The notes: generated by a model from the sequence alone, not told the origin. Shown: positions 1-5,197, numbered from the stretch's first letter. The stretch is DNA of 5,284 nt from Pseudomonadales bacterium (GCA_022360535.1 JAKSCP010000113.1:1-5284); one strand, 5' to 3'. Numbers and translations: made by a program.

Positions 1-626
1 GGATTGTCGTCGGGCACACGACCATCGTCGTGCAAACGAATCACAACGCCGTTGTGATTGCTAAGGTCCTGCGCTGGATGCGCCATTAGTGCATCCCGAT
101 CACCCACTGGCGGTGCCATACGATCACCGGCAGTCAGAAACATGTACCCATTGCCGTCAAATACCAGCTTGCCACCGTAGTGACCAAAACCTTCCGCCTG
201 AGTGGCGAAGATTTCTGTGGTGTTATTCAGTCGATCATTTTCAAACACGCCACGCGCAATAGCGGTTACCGAAGTATCCCCCTCTTCACGCGAATAGGTG
301 AGATAGACCCAGCGGTTGTCACCGAATTCTGGATGAGGCACGACTTCGAACAAGCCGCCTTGTCCGCGATAAAACACATCAGGCACACCAGGGACTGCTT
401 CTGGCAACAAATTACCGTTGCGCACGATGCGCAGGCGACCGGGTTTTTCGGTAACCAACATATCGCCGCCAGGCAACCAGGACATAGACCAGGGTTGAAC
501 CAGTCCATCGGTGACGGTCACGACTCGATAGTCATGATGGGCACTGGAGTAAATCTGGGCAACAGCGGAGGTAGTCACAGACACTACCAGGCCAAGACCC
601 ACAAGCTTTAACAATGAACGAAGCAT
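1..626 (-). CDS. PQQ-dependent sugar dehydrogenase (GSDH family), N-terminal part, runs off the window
   Basis: Read on the minus strand from an ATG at 626-624, the frame stays open for 208 codons to the left edge, so the C-terminal part is missing. Residues 1-23 form a Sec signal peptide (LLKLVGLGLVV core, AVA before Q24), predicting a periplasmic enzyme. The mature part matches the soluble aldose sugar dehydrogenase (GSDH/YliI-like) beta-propeller: QPWSMSWLPGGDMLVTEK near residues 44-61, GQGGLFEVVPHPEF near 88-101, GHYGGKLVFDGNGYMFLTAGDR near 148-169 and QDLSNHNGVVIRLHDDG near 186-202. From family knowledge, His149 in HYGG should be the catalytic base that activates PQQ-bound sugar; the substrate cannot be told. 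AGGAG lies 6 nt before the ATG and supports the start. The gene is divergent from the arsR-type gene across a 369-bp gap. Calcium and PQQ ligands expected further C-terminal are outside the window. Confidence 0.93.
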   Translation of the reverse strand, partial: MLRSLLKLVGLGLVVSVTTSAVAQIYSSAHHDYRVVTVTDGLVQPWSMSWLPGGDMLVTEKPGRLRIVRNGNLLPEAVPGVPDVFYRGQGGLFEVVPHPEFGDNRWVYLTYSREEGDTSVTAIARGVFENDRLNNTTEIFATQAEGFGHYGGKLVFDGNGYMFLTAGDRMAPPVGDRDALMAHPAQDLSNHNGVVIRLHDDGRVPDDN

Positions 627-950
627 AGGTTTCTCCTATTTAATATCAAAAGCAGGTTCGCATTAACGTCTGTTTGTTGGACCTGCCCACACAGTCAGGC
701 CTCACAACCGCCACGTCAGTTCCTATCTGAGCTGATCATTATGACGGAATAGGGATAGAACAGGACGCCGATTATCGTATTTATTAGTGACTATGACCAG
801 AATACGGGACTAACAATCCGATTATTGCGGGTTCAGGTACCCTCAGATTCTTATACTGCAATTCCACCCCATCAGTTCATTCCCGTTCGTTTTCATAGGG
901 CCAAATCTGAGCTTTCTATCTCAAGCATGGACCGTGTTATCAGATGTGTT

Positions 951-974
951 ATTAAGTATTTATTTAATTAAGTA
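951..974. repeat. Direct repeat ATTAAGTA x2 with 16-bp period, candidate operator
   Basis: ATTAAGTA occurs exactly at 951-958 and again at 967-974, so the copies start 16 bp apart, about one and a half helical turns. The pair covers the -35 and spacer of the arsR-type promoter, where a repressor would block RNA polymerase. The second copy overlaps the palindrome TTAATTAA (964-971). An autoregulatory operator is inference. The region is so AT-rich that a chance repeat is quite possible, and classic ArsR operators are inverted rather than direct repeats. Confidence 0.3.
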
Positions 975-988
975 ATTTCTTATATAAT
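959..988 (+). promoter_or_regulatory. Promoter of the ArsR-type gene with consensus -10 TATAAT
   Basis: A perfect TATAAT sits at 983-988. The -35 is poor: TTTATT at 959-964 would give an 18-bp spacer. The -10 ends only 7 bp before the ATG at 996, so a transcript starting at the usual distance would begin at or within a base or two of the start codon, giving a leaderless mRNA. No Shine-Dalgarno sequence lies between the -10 and the ATG, which agrees with this. Confidence 0.6.
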
Positions 989-995
989 AGCTTCC

Positions 996-1340
996 ATGAA
1001 TGCCTTCGCCGCCCTCTCAGACAGCACTCGCCGTGACATCGTGATGCTGCTCGCCACCTCCGGCGAGCTGACCGCAACTGAAATCTCCAACAATTTCGAC
1101 ATGAGCGCACCAGCAGTCTCGCAGCATCTAAAAGTATTGCGAGAAGCCAATGTGGTGCAGATGAAAAAACAGGCACAGAAGCGTCTCTATAGCATTAACC
1201 AGTCAGGTATCAACGAAATCAGTGGATGGATATTGGAAGTTAAGAAGCTCTGGAGCAAACAGTCCGATACACTGGACAGGTATCTGTTAGACCTGCACAA
1301 AGCCGATCGCCGCAAGACCCGCCGCTCCAAAAATACCTAA
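996..1340 (+). CDS. ArsR-family winged-helix transcriptional regulator, no metal-site cysteines
   Basis: The 114-aa product is a compact winged-helix DNA-binding protein, expected to act as a dimeric repressor in the cytoplasm. ALSDSTRRDIVMLL (residues 6-19) is the family's first-helix signature. LTATEISNNFDMS is the second helix, APAVSQHLKVLREANVV (38-54) contains the recognition helix, and KKQAQKRLYSI (57-67) is the beta wing. The protein has no cysteine, so the ELCVCDL-type arsenic/cadmium site is absent. It belongs to the metal-independent branch often paired with SRPBCC/AHSA1 proteins, but no such partner is next to it. The C-terminus (residues 101-114) is rich in Lys and Arg. The ATG at 996 is the only start: an in-frame TAA lies at 969-971 and no ATG, GTG or TTG lies between. 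The N-terminus is shorter than usual for the branch. The target genes are unknown; it is divergent from the sugar dehydrogenase. Confidence 0.9.
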   Translation: MNAFAALSDSTRRDIVMLLATSGELTATEISNNFDMSAPAVSQHLKVLREANVVQMKKQAQKRLYSINQSGINEISGWILEVKKLWSKQSDTLDRYLLDLHKADRRKTRRSKNT

Positions 1341-1383
1341 GGCGACAACGAAACCATCGGGATCGATCTCGAATATCGTATGA

Positions 1384-1397
1384 ACCAGTTCACTGGT
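1384..1397. repeat. 14-bp palindrome ACCAGT-TC-ACTGGT in the convergent gap
   Basis: ACCAGT (1384-1389) and ACTGGT (1392-1397) are perfect inverted copies separated by TC. ACTGGT occurs once more at 1456-1461, at the end of the neighbouring minus-strand gene. In RNA the 2-nt loop is too tight for all six pairs. As DNA it looks like a dimeric-protein site, but it lies at the 3' ends of two convergent genes, not in a promoter. Its role is unknown. Confidence 0.4.
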
Positions 1398-1402
1398 ATC
1401 GG

Positions 1403-1429
1403 CACGACGGCCATGAAAATGCCGTCGTG
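1403..1429. terminator. GC-rich hairpin between convergent genes, possible bidirectional transcription stop
   Basis: CACGACGGC (1403-1411) pairs perfectly with GCCGTCGTG (1421-1429). A slightly different pairing adds CAT/ATG around a GAAA loop with one bulged C. It sits 62 bp after the stop of the ArsR-type gene and about 20 bp after the stop of the TerB-like gene on the other strand, so it could act for both. No T-run follows on either strand, so it is not a canonical intrinsic terminator. An RNA 3'-end stabiliser is equally possible. Confidence 0.45.
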
Positions 1430-1449
1430 GCTGGTCTGGGATTTGGATT

Positions 1450-1890
1450 CTAGTTACTGGTGACGCTAAGGCCTGCAATTTCAGACGGCGAAGCTCTCAA
1501 AGCCGTGGCCACATGGTCAAAGAATTCCAATTCGGGATAACGTATGAAGGTGTCAGCACGGATCAGGCTGGCAAGACATTCTAAAATAGTGATCCTTTCC
1601 TCTTCACTGAGTTTTCGCGTAGCGTTGGCCAGTGTTCGTTCCAGAGACTGAGTCTCAAATACTTCCGAAGACGCAGCGGTCAGAATATCTGCCTCAGAAA
1701 ATTGCTCACCAGTGATCTCTTTTAGTGCATTTTGCACATGGGTCACTTCGATCGACTCCACATTCGCATCCGCACGCGTTGCCCTAGCCAGCACTAGTAG
1801 CAAAACCTCTTTGAACAGGACTTCTTTGTTCTTACCTGCGGTACTGTCGCCAATGATCTCTTTGATAGTACTGAAATCGATAAGGGCCAT
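1450..1890 (-). CDS. TerB-like (tellurite-resistance TerB / DjlA N-terminal fold) protein
   Basis: A 146-aa soluble, almost all-helical and acidic protein with no signal peptide or membrane segment. It shows the two-half acidic pattern of TerB-like domains: RADANVESIEV at residues 39-49 (Asp41, Glu45, Glu48) and RADTFIRYPELEFF at 111-124 (Asp113, Glu120, Glu122), each followed by a helix (NALKEITGEQFSEADI and DHVATALRASPSEI). In the family these acidic clusters are proposed metal-binding sites at the membrane inner face, but most members, including this one, have no proven role. No other ter genes (terA/C/D/E) are nearby, so a tellurite phenotype should not be inferred. AAGGAG stands 6 nt before the ATG, which supports the start. 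It lies 120 bp downstream of the PilZ gene on the same strand and could be cotranscribed or independent. Confidence 0.75.
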   Translation of the reverse strand: MALIDFSTIKEIIGDSTAGKNKEVLFKEVLLLVLARATRADANVESIEVTHVQNALKEITGEQFSEADILTAASSEVFETQSLERTLANATRKLSEEERITILECLASLIRADTFIRYPELEFFDHVATALRASPSEIAGLSVTSN

Positions 1891-2010
1891 GCTTACTCCT
1901 TGTTGTTTTTAGTTATTTCTTGTTAGTTCTTATTATGACGAGAAGAAGACTTCCCAGCCACAAAGTCGGCGGGCCAGAAATTGACTTCCAAGGGGTTTAT
2001 TGTGGGGCTT

Positions 2011-2751
2011 TTAGACGGCGAGTGCCAGGTCTTGTTCACTCATATCGCCAACCGCTTCTGCAATCAGCTGTTTGATTTGCGCCTCACTGTTCATGTTGGT
2101 CTCAACATATTCGCAGCGGAGGAAGCTGAGGTTCTGCTCCTTATCATAGGCTACACCGAGCACCCGCACCCGATTCTCTATGCAGGAATCTTCAGAGAAA
2201 CGCATCTGGCAATCCGTGATGATTTCAGACCCTTCCAGCTGATTGGCCAGATCGCCGTCAAACACAATCTTGGTGCCGGTTTCTGAAATATCCACCACTT
2301 TACCCTGAAAGCGCACCCCCAGATTCACAAACAACGTGACAGGAATCTCCTTGCGATTGGTAAGGTTGATGCGAATGGCTTTTCGCTGCTGTGAGTACTG
2401 CAATGTATCCGGGAATTCAAATTCACAGAATTTTGGCTTGCTGGTAAGTGATGCACCTTCGTCAGGCAGCAGCAAGGTAGATTTGAAGACAACCGAAATT
2501 CCCCCACTTCTTGCGCGGAAGAAAACCATATTGGTCATGGAGTGAGTCAGTTCATCGAGGATGTCAGAACTGACCGTGATCGTTCCAGCTTCAGGATCGA
2601 TGCCGTAAAGTTTGGTGGAATGGGACGACAGGTGATTTCTCACCATAGACAAATAAAAGAAAGGCCACTCGTGCAAATACGCGGCCTGCAAAATCTCCTG
2701 GATTTCCGCCCCGTCTACGATCTCACGAGTCTTACCGCTGTCTAACTCCAT
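2011..2751 (-). CDS. YcgR-like PilZ-domain c-di-GMP-binding protein
   Basis: A 246-aa cytoplasmic protein with two parts. Residues about 10-115 form a beta-rich N-terminal domain like the YcgR N-terminal module. Residues about 119-220 form a PilZ domain carrying both ligand motifs: RKAIR (Arg123 and Arg127, the RxxxR motif) and DISETG (Asp154, Ser156, Gly159, the DxSxxG motif). With both intact it should bind cyclic di-GMP. In YcgR such binding brakes the flagellar motor, but here no flagellar, pilus or cellulose genes are in view, so the output is unknown. A short helical tail (residues 221-246) is rich in Glu, Gln and Ala. The ATG has only a weak AGGG about 8 nt upstream. It is preceded by the oxygenase gene (139-bp gap) and followed by the TerB-like gene on the same strand. 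Confidence 0.85.
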   Translation of the reverse strand: MELDSGKTREIVDGAEIQEILQAAYLHEWPFFYLSMVRNHLSSHSTKLYGIDPEAGTITVSSDILDELTHSMTNMVFFRARSGGISVVFKSTLLLPDEGASLTSKPKFCEFEFPDTLQYSQQRKAIRINLTNRKEIPVTLFVNLGVRFQGKVVDISETGTKIVFDGDLANQLEGSEIITDCQMRFSEDSCIENRVRVLGVAYDKEQNLSFLRCEYVETNMNSEAQIKQLIAEAVGDMSEQDLALAV

Positions 2752-2844
2752 TTCAAACGCCCTGTGCAGAACTTCTCGAAGTGATCACCAAGCACCAGGA
2801 ATTACGACGTATTTTAACGGGAGCTTTAGGGGTTTTACTGTAGG

Positions 2845-2872
2845 AAAAATGCTGGCTGCCATGACCATTTTT
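2845..2872 (-). terminator. Weak A/T-stem hairpin after the oxygenase gene
   Basis: On the minus strand AAAAATG (2872-2866) can pair with CATTTTT (2851-2845) around a 14-nt loop. It begins about 20 nt after the oxygenase stop, with a five-T run in the distal arm. The stem is only 7 bp and AT-rich, so termination would be partial at best and read-through into the PilZ gene is plausible. Confidence 0.25.
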
Positions 2873-2891
2873 AGTGCACAGCAAGAAGAAT

Positions 2892-3479
2892 TCAAATTCG
2901 TAGGTTTGCAGAGATCACTATTCTGGGTTTCACGCCCCTATAGTGAGTGACAGAGTGGAAAAGCTGGCTAGGAAATAACAGCATGGCACCTGACCTGGGC
3001 AAGACTTGAATAGTGGAAGACGGATCTTTTGGATGCGGATGTAACTGAAACATACCACCAACGTCCTCACTGCTCTCTCCTGCATCCACATAGTAGGCGA
3101 CAGACAACAGCCCTGCATGATTGTGTGGTTTACCAGCAAAACCTGCCCTACTCACCATGCACCACATCGACCCAACACTAAGTGAGTTTTCATTTGAGCT
3201 GGCGATTGTTTTCGAATTGGCACAAGGCTCAATGAGCTTCAGGATCAATTGCACATCTTCGTCTTGCTCGTGGTGCAATTTTTTATCAGAAAGCCACTTG
3301 TTGTCGAAGAAGGAGTTGCCACTTGGCATGTTTGAAACTTGATCTGGTTTATCAGCAGACCAGTTTACAAGCAGCTTACAGAGTCGGGCATTGACCTGAT
3401 CCAGGTCCGGGAAACTGAACTGGTAGCACAGAGGCGTATTGCCCTGCTGTGCGACTAGTTCTGGCTCGGGCAGTTCCAC
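2892..3479 (-). CDS. Putative 2-oxoglutarate/Fe(II)-dependent oxygenase (2OG-FeII_Oxy_5-like)
   Basis: A 195-aa soluble protein resembling the family of short putative 2OG-Fe(II) oxygenases common in marine bacteria. NTPLCYQFSFPDLDQVNARL (residues 14-33) matches the usual TP(V/L)...F..PD...LN opening. The double-stranded beta-helix core follows: SMWCMVSRAGFAGKPHNH (104-121), LLSVAYYVDAGE (124-135), GGMFQLH (141-147), VLPRSGAMLLFPSQLFHSV (159-177) and KPRIVISANLRI (184-195). Likely iron ligands are His119, His121 and His175; Arg186 should bind the 2-oxoglutarate carboxylate. The substrate is unknown for the family. Translation is taken from GTG at 3479-3477. Upstream the frame is open to a TGA inside the preceding gene with no ATG, GTG or TTG before this GTG, and only a weak AAGA precedes it. 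It starts 47 bp after the lipoprotein stop on the same strand, so cotranscription is likely. Confidence 0.8.
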   Translation of the reverse strand: MELPEPELVAQQGNTPLCYQFSFPDLDQVNARLCKLLVNWSADKPDQVSNMPSGNSFFDNKWLSDKKLHHEQDEDVQLILKLIEPCANSKTIASSNENSLSVGSMWCMVSRAGFAGKPHNHAGLLSVAYYVDAGESSEDVGGMFQLHPHPKDPSSTIQVLPRSGAMLLFPSQLFHSVTHYRGVKPRIVISANLRI

Positions 3480-3526
3480 AGAGTTTCTTGGCTGGGCTGT
3501 GTTATATTCACCGGCAGAACTGAAGC

Positions 3527-3886
3527 CTAGTTTTCGTCGTTTATGATCCAGTAGTCACTGACAACGTCATTATCCAGTTCGATGAACAGAGTTTCCCGCT
3601 GATCGGTTTTCAGATCCACATCAATAAGCGGGAACAACAATAACCGGACATCTCTGTTACCACGATTCTCGTACTTCCAGAGTTCTCCCCCTTCCTCACG
3701 AACAAGTTGGCTATCGGGATCACCGAAAGTAGTGTGAATCCAATCGCGGGTGGTAACACCCACTTCTACTTGCTTGGCATCGGCTCGATTAAAGGCTGTT
3801 CTTGTGTACTGGTGGTCGTGATCCCAGGACATGATACAGCCCGACAATGAGAGGGTTATAGCCAGTAGAAAAACACTGCGGATCAT
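3527..3886 (-). CDS. BamE/SmpA-OmlA-like lipoprotein
   Basis: A 119-aa predicted lipoprotein. Residues 1-16 are a short hydrophobic signal and LSGC (14-17) is a lipobox, so Cys17 would be lipidated after signal peptidase II cleavage. Ile18 at +2 is not a Lol-avoidance Asp, which favours the outer membrane. The mature part carries the core of the small two-layer SmpA/OmlA fold: VEVGVTTRDWIHTTFGDPDS (40-59) followed by GGELWKYENRGN (66-77), then two beta strands (VRLLLFPLIDVDL, ETLFIELDNDVVSDYWI). Length is close to that of E. coli BamE, but the sequence is not close enough to call it BamE, and many unrelated lipoproteins share the fold. AGGAG lies 9 nt before the ATG. It is followed at 47 bp by the oxygenase gene and preceded by the 101-aa unknown gene at 120 bp. 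Confidence 0.8.
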   Translation of the reverse strand: MIRSVFLLAITLSLSGCIMSWDHDHQYTRTAFNRADAKQVEVGVTTRDWIHTTFGDPDSQLVREEGGELWKYENRGNRDVRLLLFPLIDVDLKTDQRETLFIELDNDVVSDYWIINDEN

Positions 3887-4006
3887 AGAATGCTCTCCTG
3901 ATCGCTAACCGGTAGGGTTGAGCTGGGACCACACGAACGCACCCAACCATTCAACGAAGCGCCACGCGACAGAAGTTTGATTTTATCAGGGGTGGCAAGC
4001 AGAGTG

Positions 4007-4312
4007 CTAGGCAGCGAACCTGTCTTCGGGTTGTCGTGAACTTGAGCGGCCGCCCATCGGTTTCCAGGCATTGGTACCAGTCAGTCTCTCCGATTGGAAC
4101 ATCATAGACTTCGCCATATAGAAAAACTGCGTGACTGGTATTCTAAGCTGAGTGACCTGTTCTCGCTCGATAGGGTTATCGTCACCTCCTCTCAGAACAA
4201 ACATATCTATTAGCACACAGTCCCCATCCAATGTGAAGTCATGTATGCCGTCCACGAAAATAGAATCAGGTGTCTTATCAACCGCTTTATCAACCGACTG
4301 TTTCATGTCCAT
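4007..4312 (-). CDS. Protein of unknown function, 101 aa
   Basis: I do not recognise this protein. It is small, cytoplasmic by appearance (no signal peptide or membrane helix) and acidic in its first half. After a charged N-terminus with a SVDKAVDK stretch (residues 6-13) comes a probable beta-strand series: SIFVDGIHDFTLDGDCVLIDMF (17-38), then EQVTQLRIPVTQFFYMAKSM (51-70), which looks like a strand followed by a helix. The tail from residue 79 is low-complexity and polar (GTNAWKPMGGRSSSRQPED) and probably disordered. It is judged real because GGAG lies 6 nt before the ATG, the hydrophobic/polar alternation is protein-like, and a promoter-like pair lies upstream at the divergent region. A second ATG two codons later is too far from the GGAG. 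It heads the minus-strand series of genes, with the lipoprotein next at 120 bp. Confidence 0.65.
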   Translation of the reverse strand: MDMKQSVDKAVDKTPDSIFVDGIHDFTLDGDCVLIDMFVLRGGDDNPIEREQVTQLRIPVTQFFYMAKSMMFQSERLTGTNAWKPMGGRSSSRQPEDRFAA

Positions 4313-4351
4313 TGTTCGCTCCGGGCTACTGCCAGTGCTAGTGACCCTAAT

Positions 4352-4380
4352 ACTCTACCCTTGGGGCAAGTTGTTGAAAA
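4352..4380 (-). promoter_or_regulatory. Candidate promoter for the 101-aa gene and the genes after it
   Basis: On the minus strand TTTTCA (4380-4375) and TAGAGT (4357-4352) are separated by 17 bp. Each matches four of six consensus bases. The start point would be near 4345, about 33 nt before the ATG, leaving room for the GGAG ribosome site. This is a plausible but not strong sigma-70 match. Confidence 0.35.
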
Positions 4381-4446
4381 TAAGGTTAAATCTGAATATA
4401 TACGAGGAAAAATCGTAGCTAGAAAACTGATCCAGAACGCAGATAG

Positions 4447-4473
4447 CTGACAATTACAACGACTGCCTATACA
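4447..4473 (+). promoter_or_regulatory. Candidate promoter for the chorismate mutase gene
   Basis: CTGACA (4447-4452, five of six matches to the -35) is followed after 15 bp by TATACA (4468-4473, four of six matches to the -10). The spacer is shorter than ideal. Transcription would start near 4480 and leave a leader of about 48 nt before the ATG at 4529, in which no Shine-Dalgarno sequence is visible. Confidence 0.35.
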
Positions 4474-4528
4474 GACCCTGCCTGGTGTCTTACCATTTCG
4501 ATACTACCTCCGGTTACAACTTAAACCC

Positions 4529-5116
4529 ATGCGAATCCACTCGAAACAGATCAGCATTCTCCACTCGTTTATCGTTTTATCAGGTCTTCTCCTCACACCG
4601 CTATCATTCGCCGCTGCATCAGAACAACGAGAAGCAGCCCTGGAGCTTTTCGACCTGATCAATCAGCGGTTGTCATATATGGAAGATGTAGCCCTATATA
4701 AAGCACAGCGCAACCTCCCTATTGAAGACAAAGAAAGGGAGGCGGTCGTTATTGCCAATGCTGCGCAGTCGGCTGCGATGAGTGGAATTGAAGTGACTTC
4801 AGCGGAGCAATTTTTCGCCACTCAAATAGAAATGGCAAAGTTCATTCAATGGCAGGTATTGGAAATGCACACGGCCCAGCAGATAGAGGCCGCTGCACCC
4901 AGAGATTTGGCCGAGGAGATACGCCCGGCATTAAATGGGTTGGGAGATGCCATGCTGGAATCGATTGGTGATTATCTGGAAAGCTTCGGGCCTGTTGCTG
5001 CTGATCATCGAGCTTTATTCGATCAACAAATTGATAATGAGTATTTGCAGTCAGATCAAAAGAGGATTTTGTTTGACGCGTTAGGGCGTTTACGGCTTGA
5101 GGAGAAGTTCAACTAA
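4529..5116 (+). CDS. aroQ: Secreted (periplasmic) chorismate mutase, AroQ gamma class
   Basis: The 195-aa product should convert chorismate to prephenate in the periplasm. Residues 1-30 form a signal peptide (SFIVLSGLLLTPLSFA, cleavage near the AAA/SEQ junction). The mature all-helical protein has the monofunctional gamma-type layout: LFDLINQRLSYMEDVALYKA (40-59), LPIEDKERE (63-71), EQFFATQIEMAKFIQW (93-108) and a second helical half to 195. Candidate active-site residues are Arg47, Lys58, Arg70, Gln107 and Arg132. The spacings 11, 12, 37 and 25 equal those I recall for Arg49, Lys60, Arg72, Glu109 and Arg134 of the secreted Mycobacterium tuberculosis enzyme. Gln107 replaces that Glu, as Gln88 does in the E. 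coli domain. The start ATG has no Shine-Dalgarno sequence but gives a proper signal peptide. No cyclohexadienyl dehydratase or aminotransferase gene is adjacent, so the fate of periplasmic prephenate is unknown. Confidence 0.9.
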   Translation: MRIHSKQISILHSFIVLSGLLLTPLSFAAASEQREAALELFDLINQRLSYMEDVALYKAQRNLPIEDKEREAVVIANAAQSAAMSGIEVTSAEQFFATQIEMAKFIQWQVLEMHTAQQIEAAAPRDLAEEIRPALNGLGDAMLESIGDYLESFGPVAADHRALFDQQIDNEYLQSDQKRILFDALGRLRLEEKFN

Positions 5117-5124
5117 CGGAGTCA

Positions 5125-5154
5125 GAGCAAAAATACAGTGCAGCATTTTTGCTC
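5125..5154. terminator. Perfect 10-bp hairpin between convergent genes, candidate bidirectional terminator
   Basis: GAGCAAAAAT (5125-5134) pairs perfectly with ATTTTTGCTC (5145-5154) around a 10-nt loop. It starts 8 bp after the chorismate mutase stop and lies 43 bp beyond the stop of the minus-strand gene at 5198, so it can serve both. The A and T tracts are inside the stem rather than after it. A separate six-T run occurs at 5173-5178 on the plus strand. This is therefore an atypical terminator, but the position is as expected. Confidence 0.6.
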
Positions 5155-5197
5155 GGCCCCTAACTTTGGTTCATTTTTTGATATCTCTCTCAAGCCT

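Larger units (their letters stand above)
627..995. other. Divergent intergenic region between the sugar dehydrogenase and the ArsR-type gene
   Basis: This 369-bp stretch holds no convincing gene on either strand. The right 50 bp are almost pure A/T and contain the arsR promoter. The left side should carry the sugar dehydrogenase promoter, but I see no hexamer pair good enough to call. GCAGGT at 652-657 and ACCTGC at 681-686 form a 6-bp inverted repeat in what would be the sugar dehydrogenase leader. Short repeats such as CCGATTAT (768-775 and 818-825) and CTCAGATT/AATCTGAG (842-849 and 904-911) are at the level expected by chance in a region of this size. Confidence 0.6.

Noticed and set aside
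180..611. 143-codon open frame on the plus strand
   Set aside because: It lies entirely opposite the sugar dehydrogenase gene, whose protein is clearly recognisable; the plus-strand translation has no family features and no ribosome site.
725..912. Direct repeat ATCTGAGC (725-732 and 905-912), CCGATTAT pair and CTCAGATT/AATCTGAG inverted pair in the left intergenic region
   Set aside because: Repeats of 8 bases are expected about this often by chance in 370 bp, and they have no regular spacing to a promoter.
1287..1478. 63-codon minus-strand frame spanning the convergent gap
   Set aside because: It overlaps the end of the ArsR-type gene and the TerB-like gene in another frame, includes the hairpin, and its translation resembles no known protein.
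1450..1890. Tellurite resistance role for the TerB-like gene
   Set aside because: No other ter genes are present and isolated TerB-like domains occur in many unrelated proteins.
2762..2881. Inverted repeat CTGTGCA (2762-2768) / TGCACAG (2875-2881) bracketing the oxygenase-PilZ gap
   Set aside because: Only 7 bp with a loop of over 100 nt; no sign of a mobile element, target duplication or stable RNA between the arms.
3121..3342. 73-codon plus-strand frame inside the oxygenase gene
   Set aside because: Antisense shadow of a recognisable oxygenase; no independent support.
3883..4071. 62-codon minus-strand frame whose TGA overlaps the lipoprotein ATG (ATGA)
   Set aside because: The overlap looks like translational coupling, but the start lies inside the 101-aa gene, no ribosome site precedes it, and the sequence is low in protein-like pattern. 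Judged accidental; the lipoprotein has its own AGGAG.
4152..4450. Two overlapping plus-strand frames (4152-4418 and 4241-4450)
   Set aside because: Both are mostly antisense to the 101-aa gene and run into the divergent promoter region, with Ser/Thr- or Asn/Arg-rich translations that match nothing I know.
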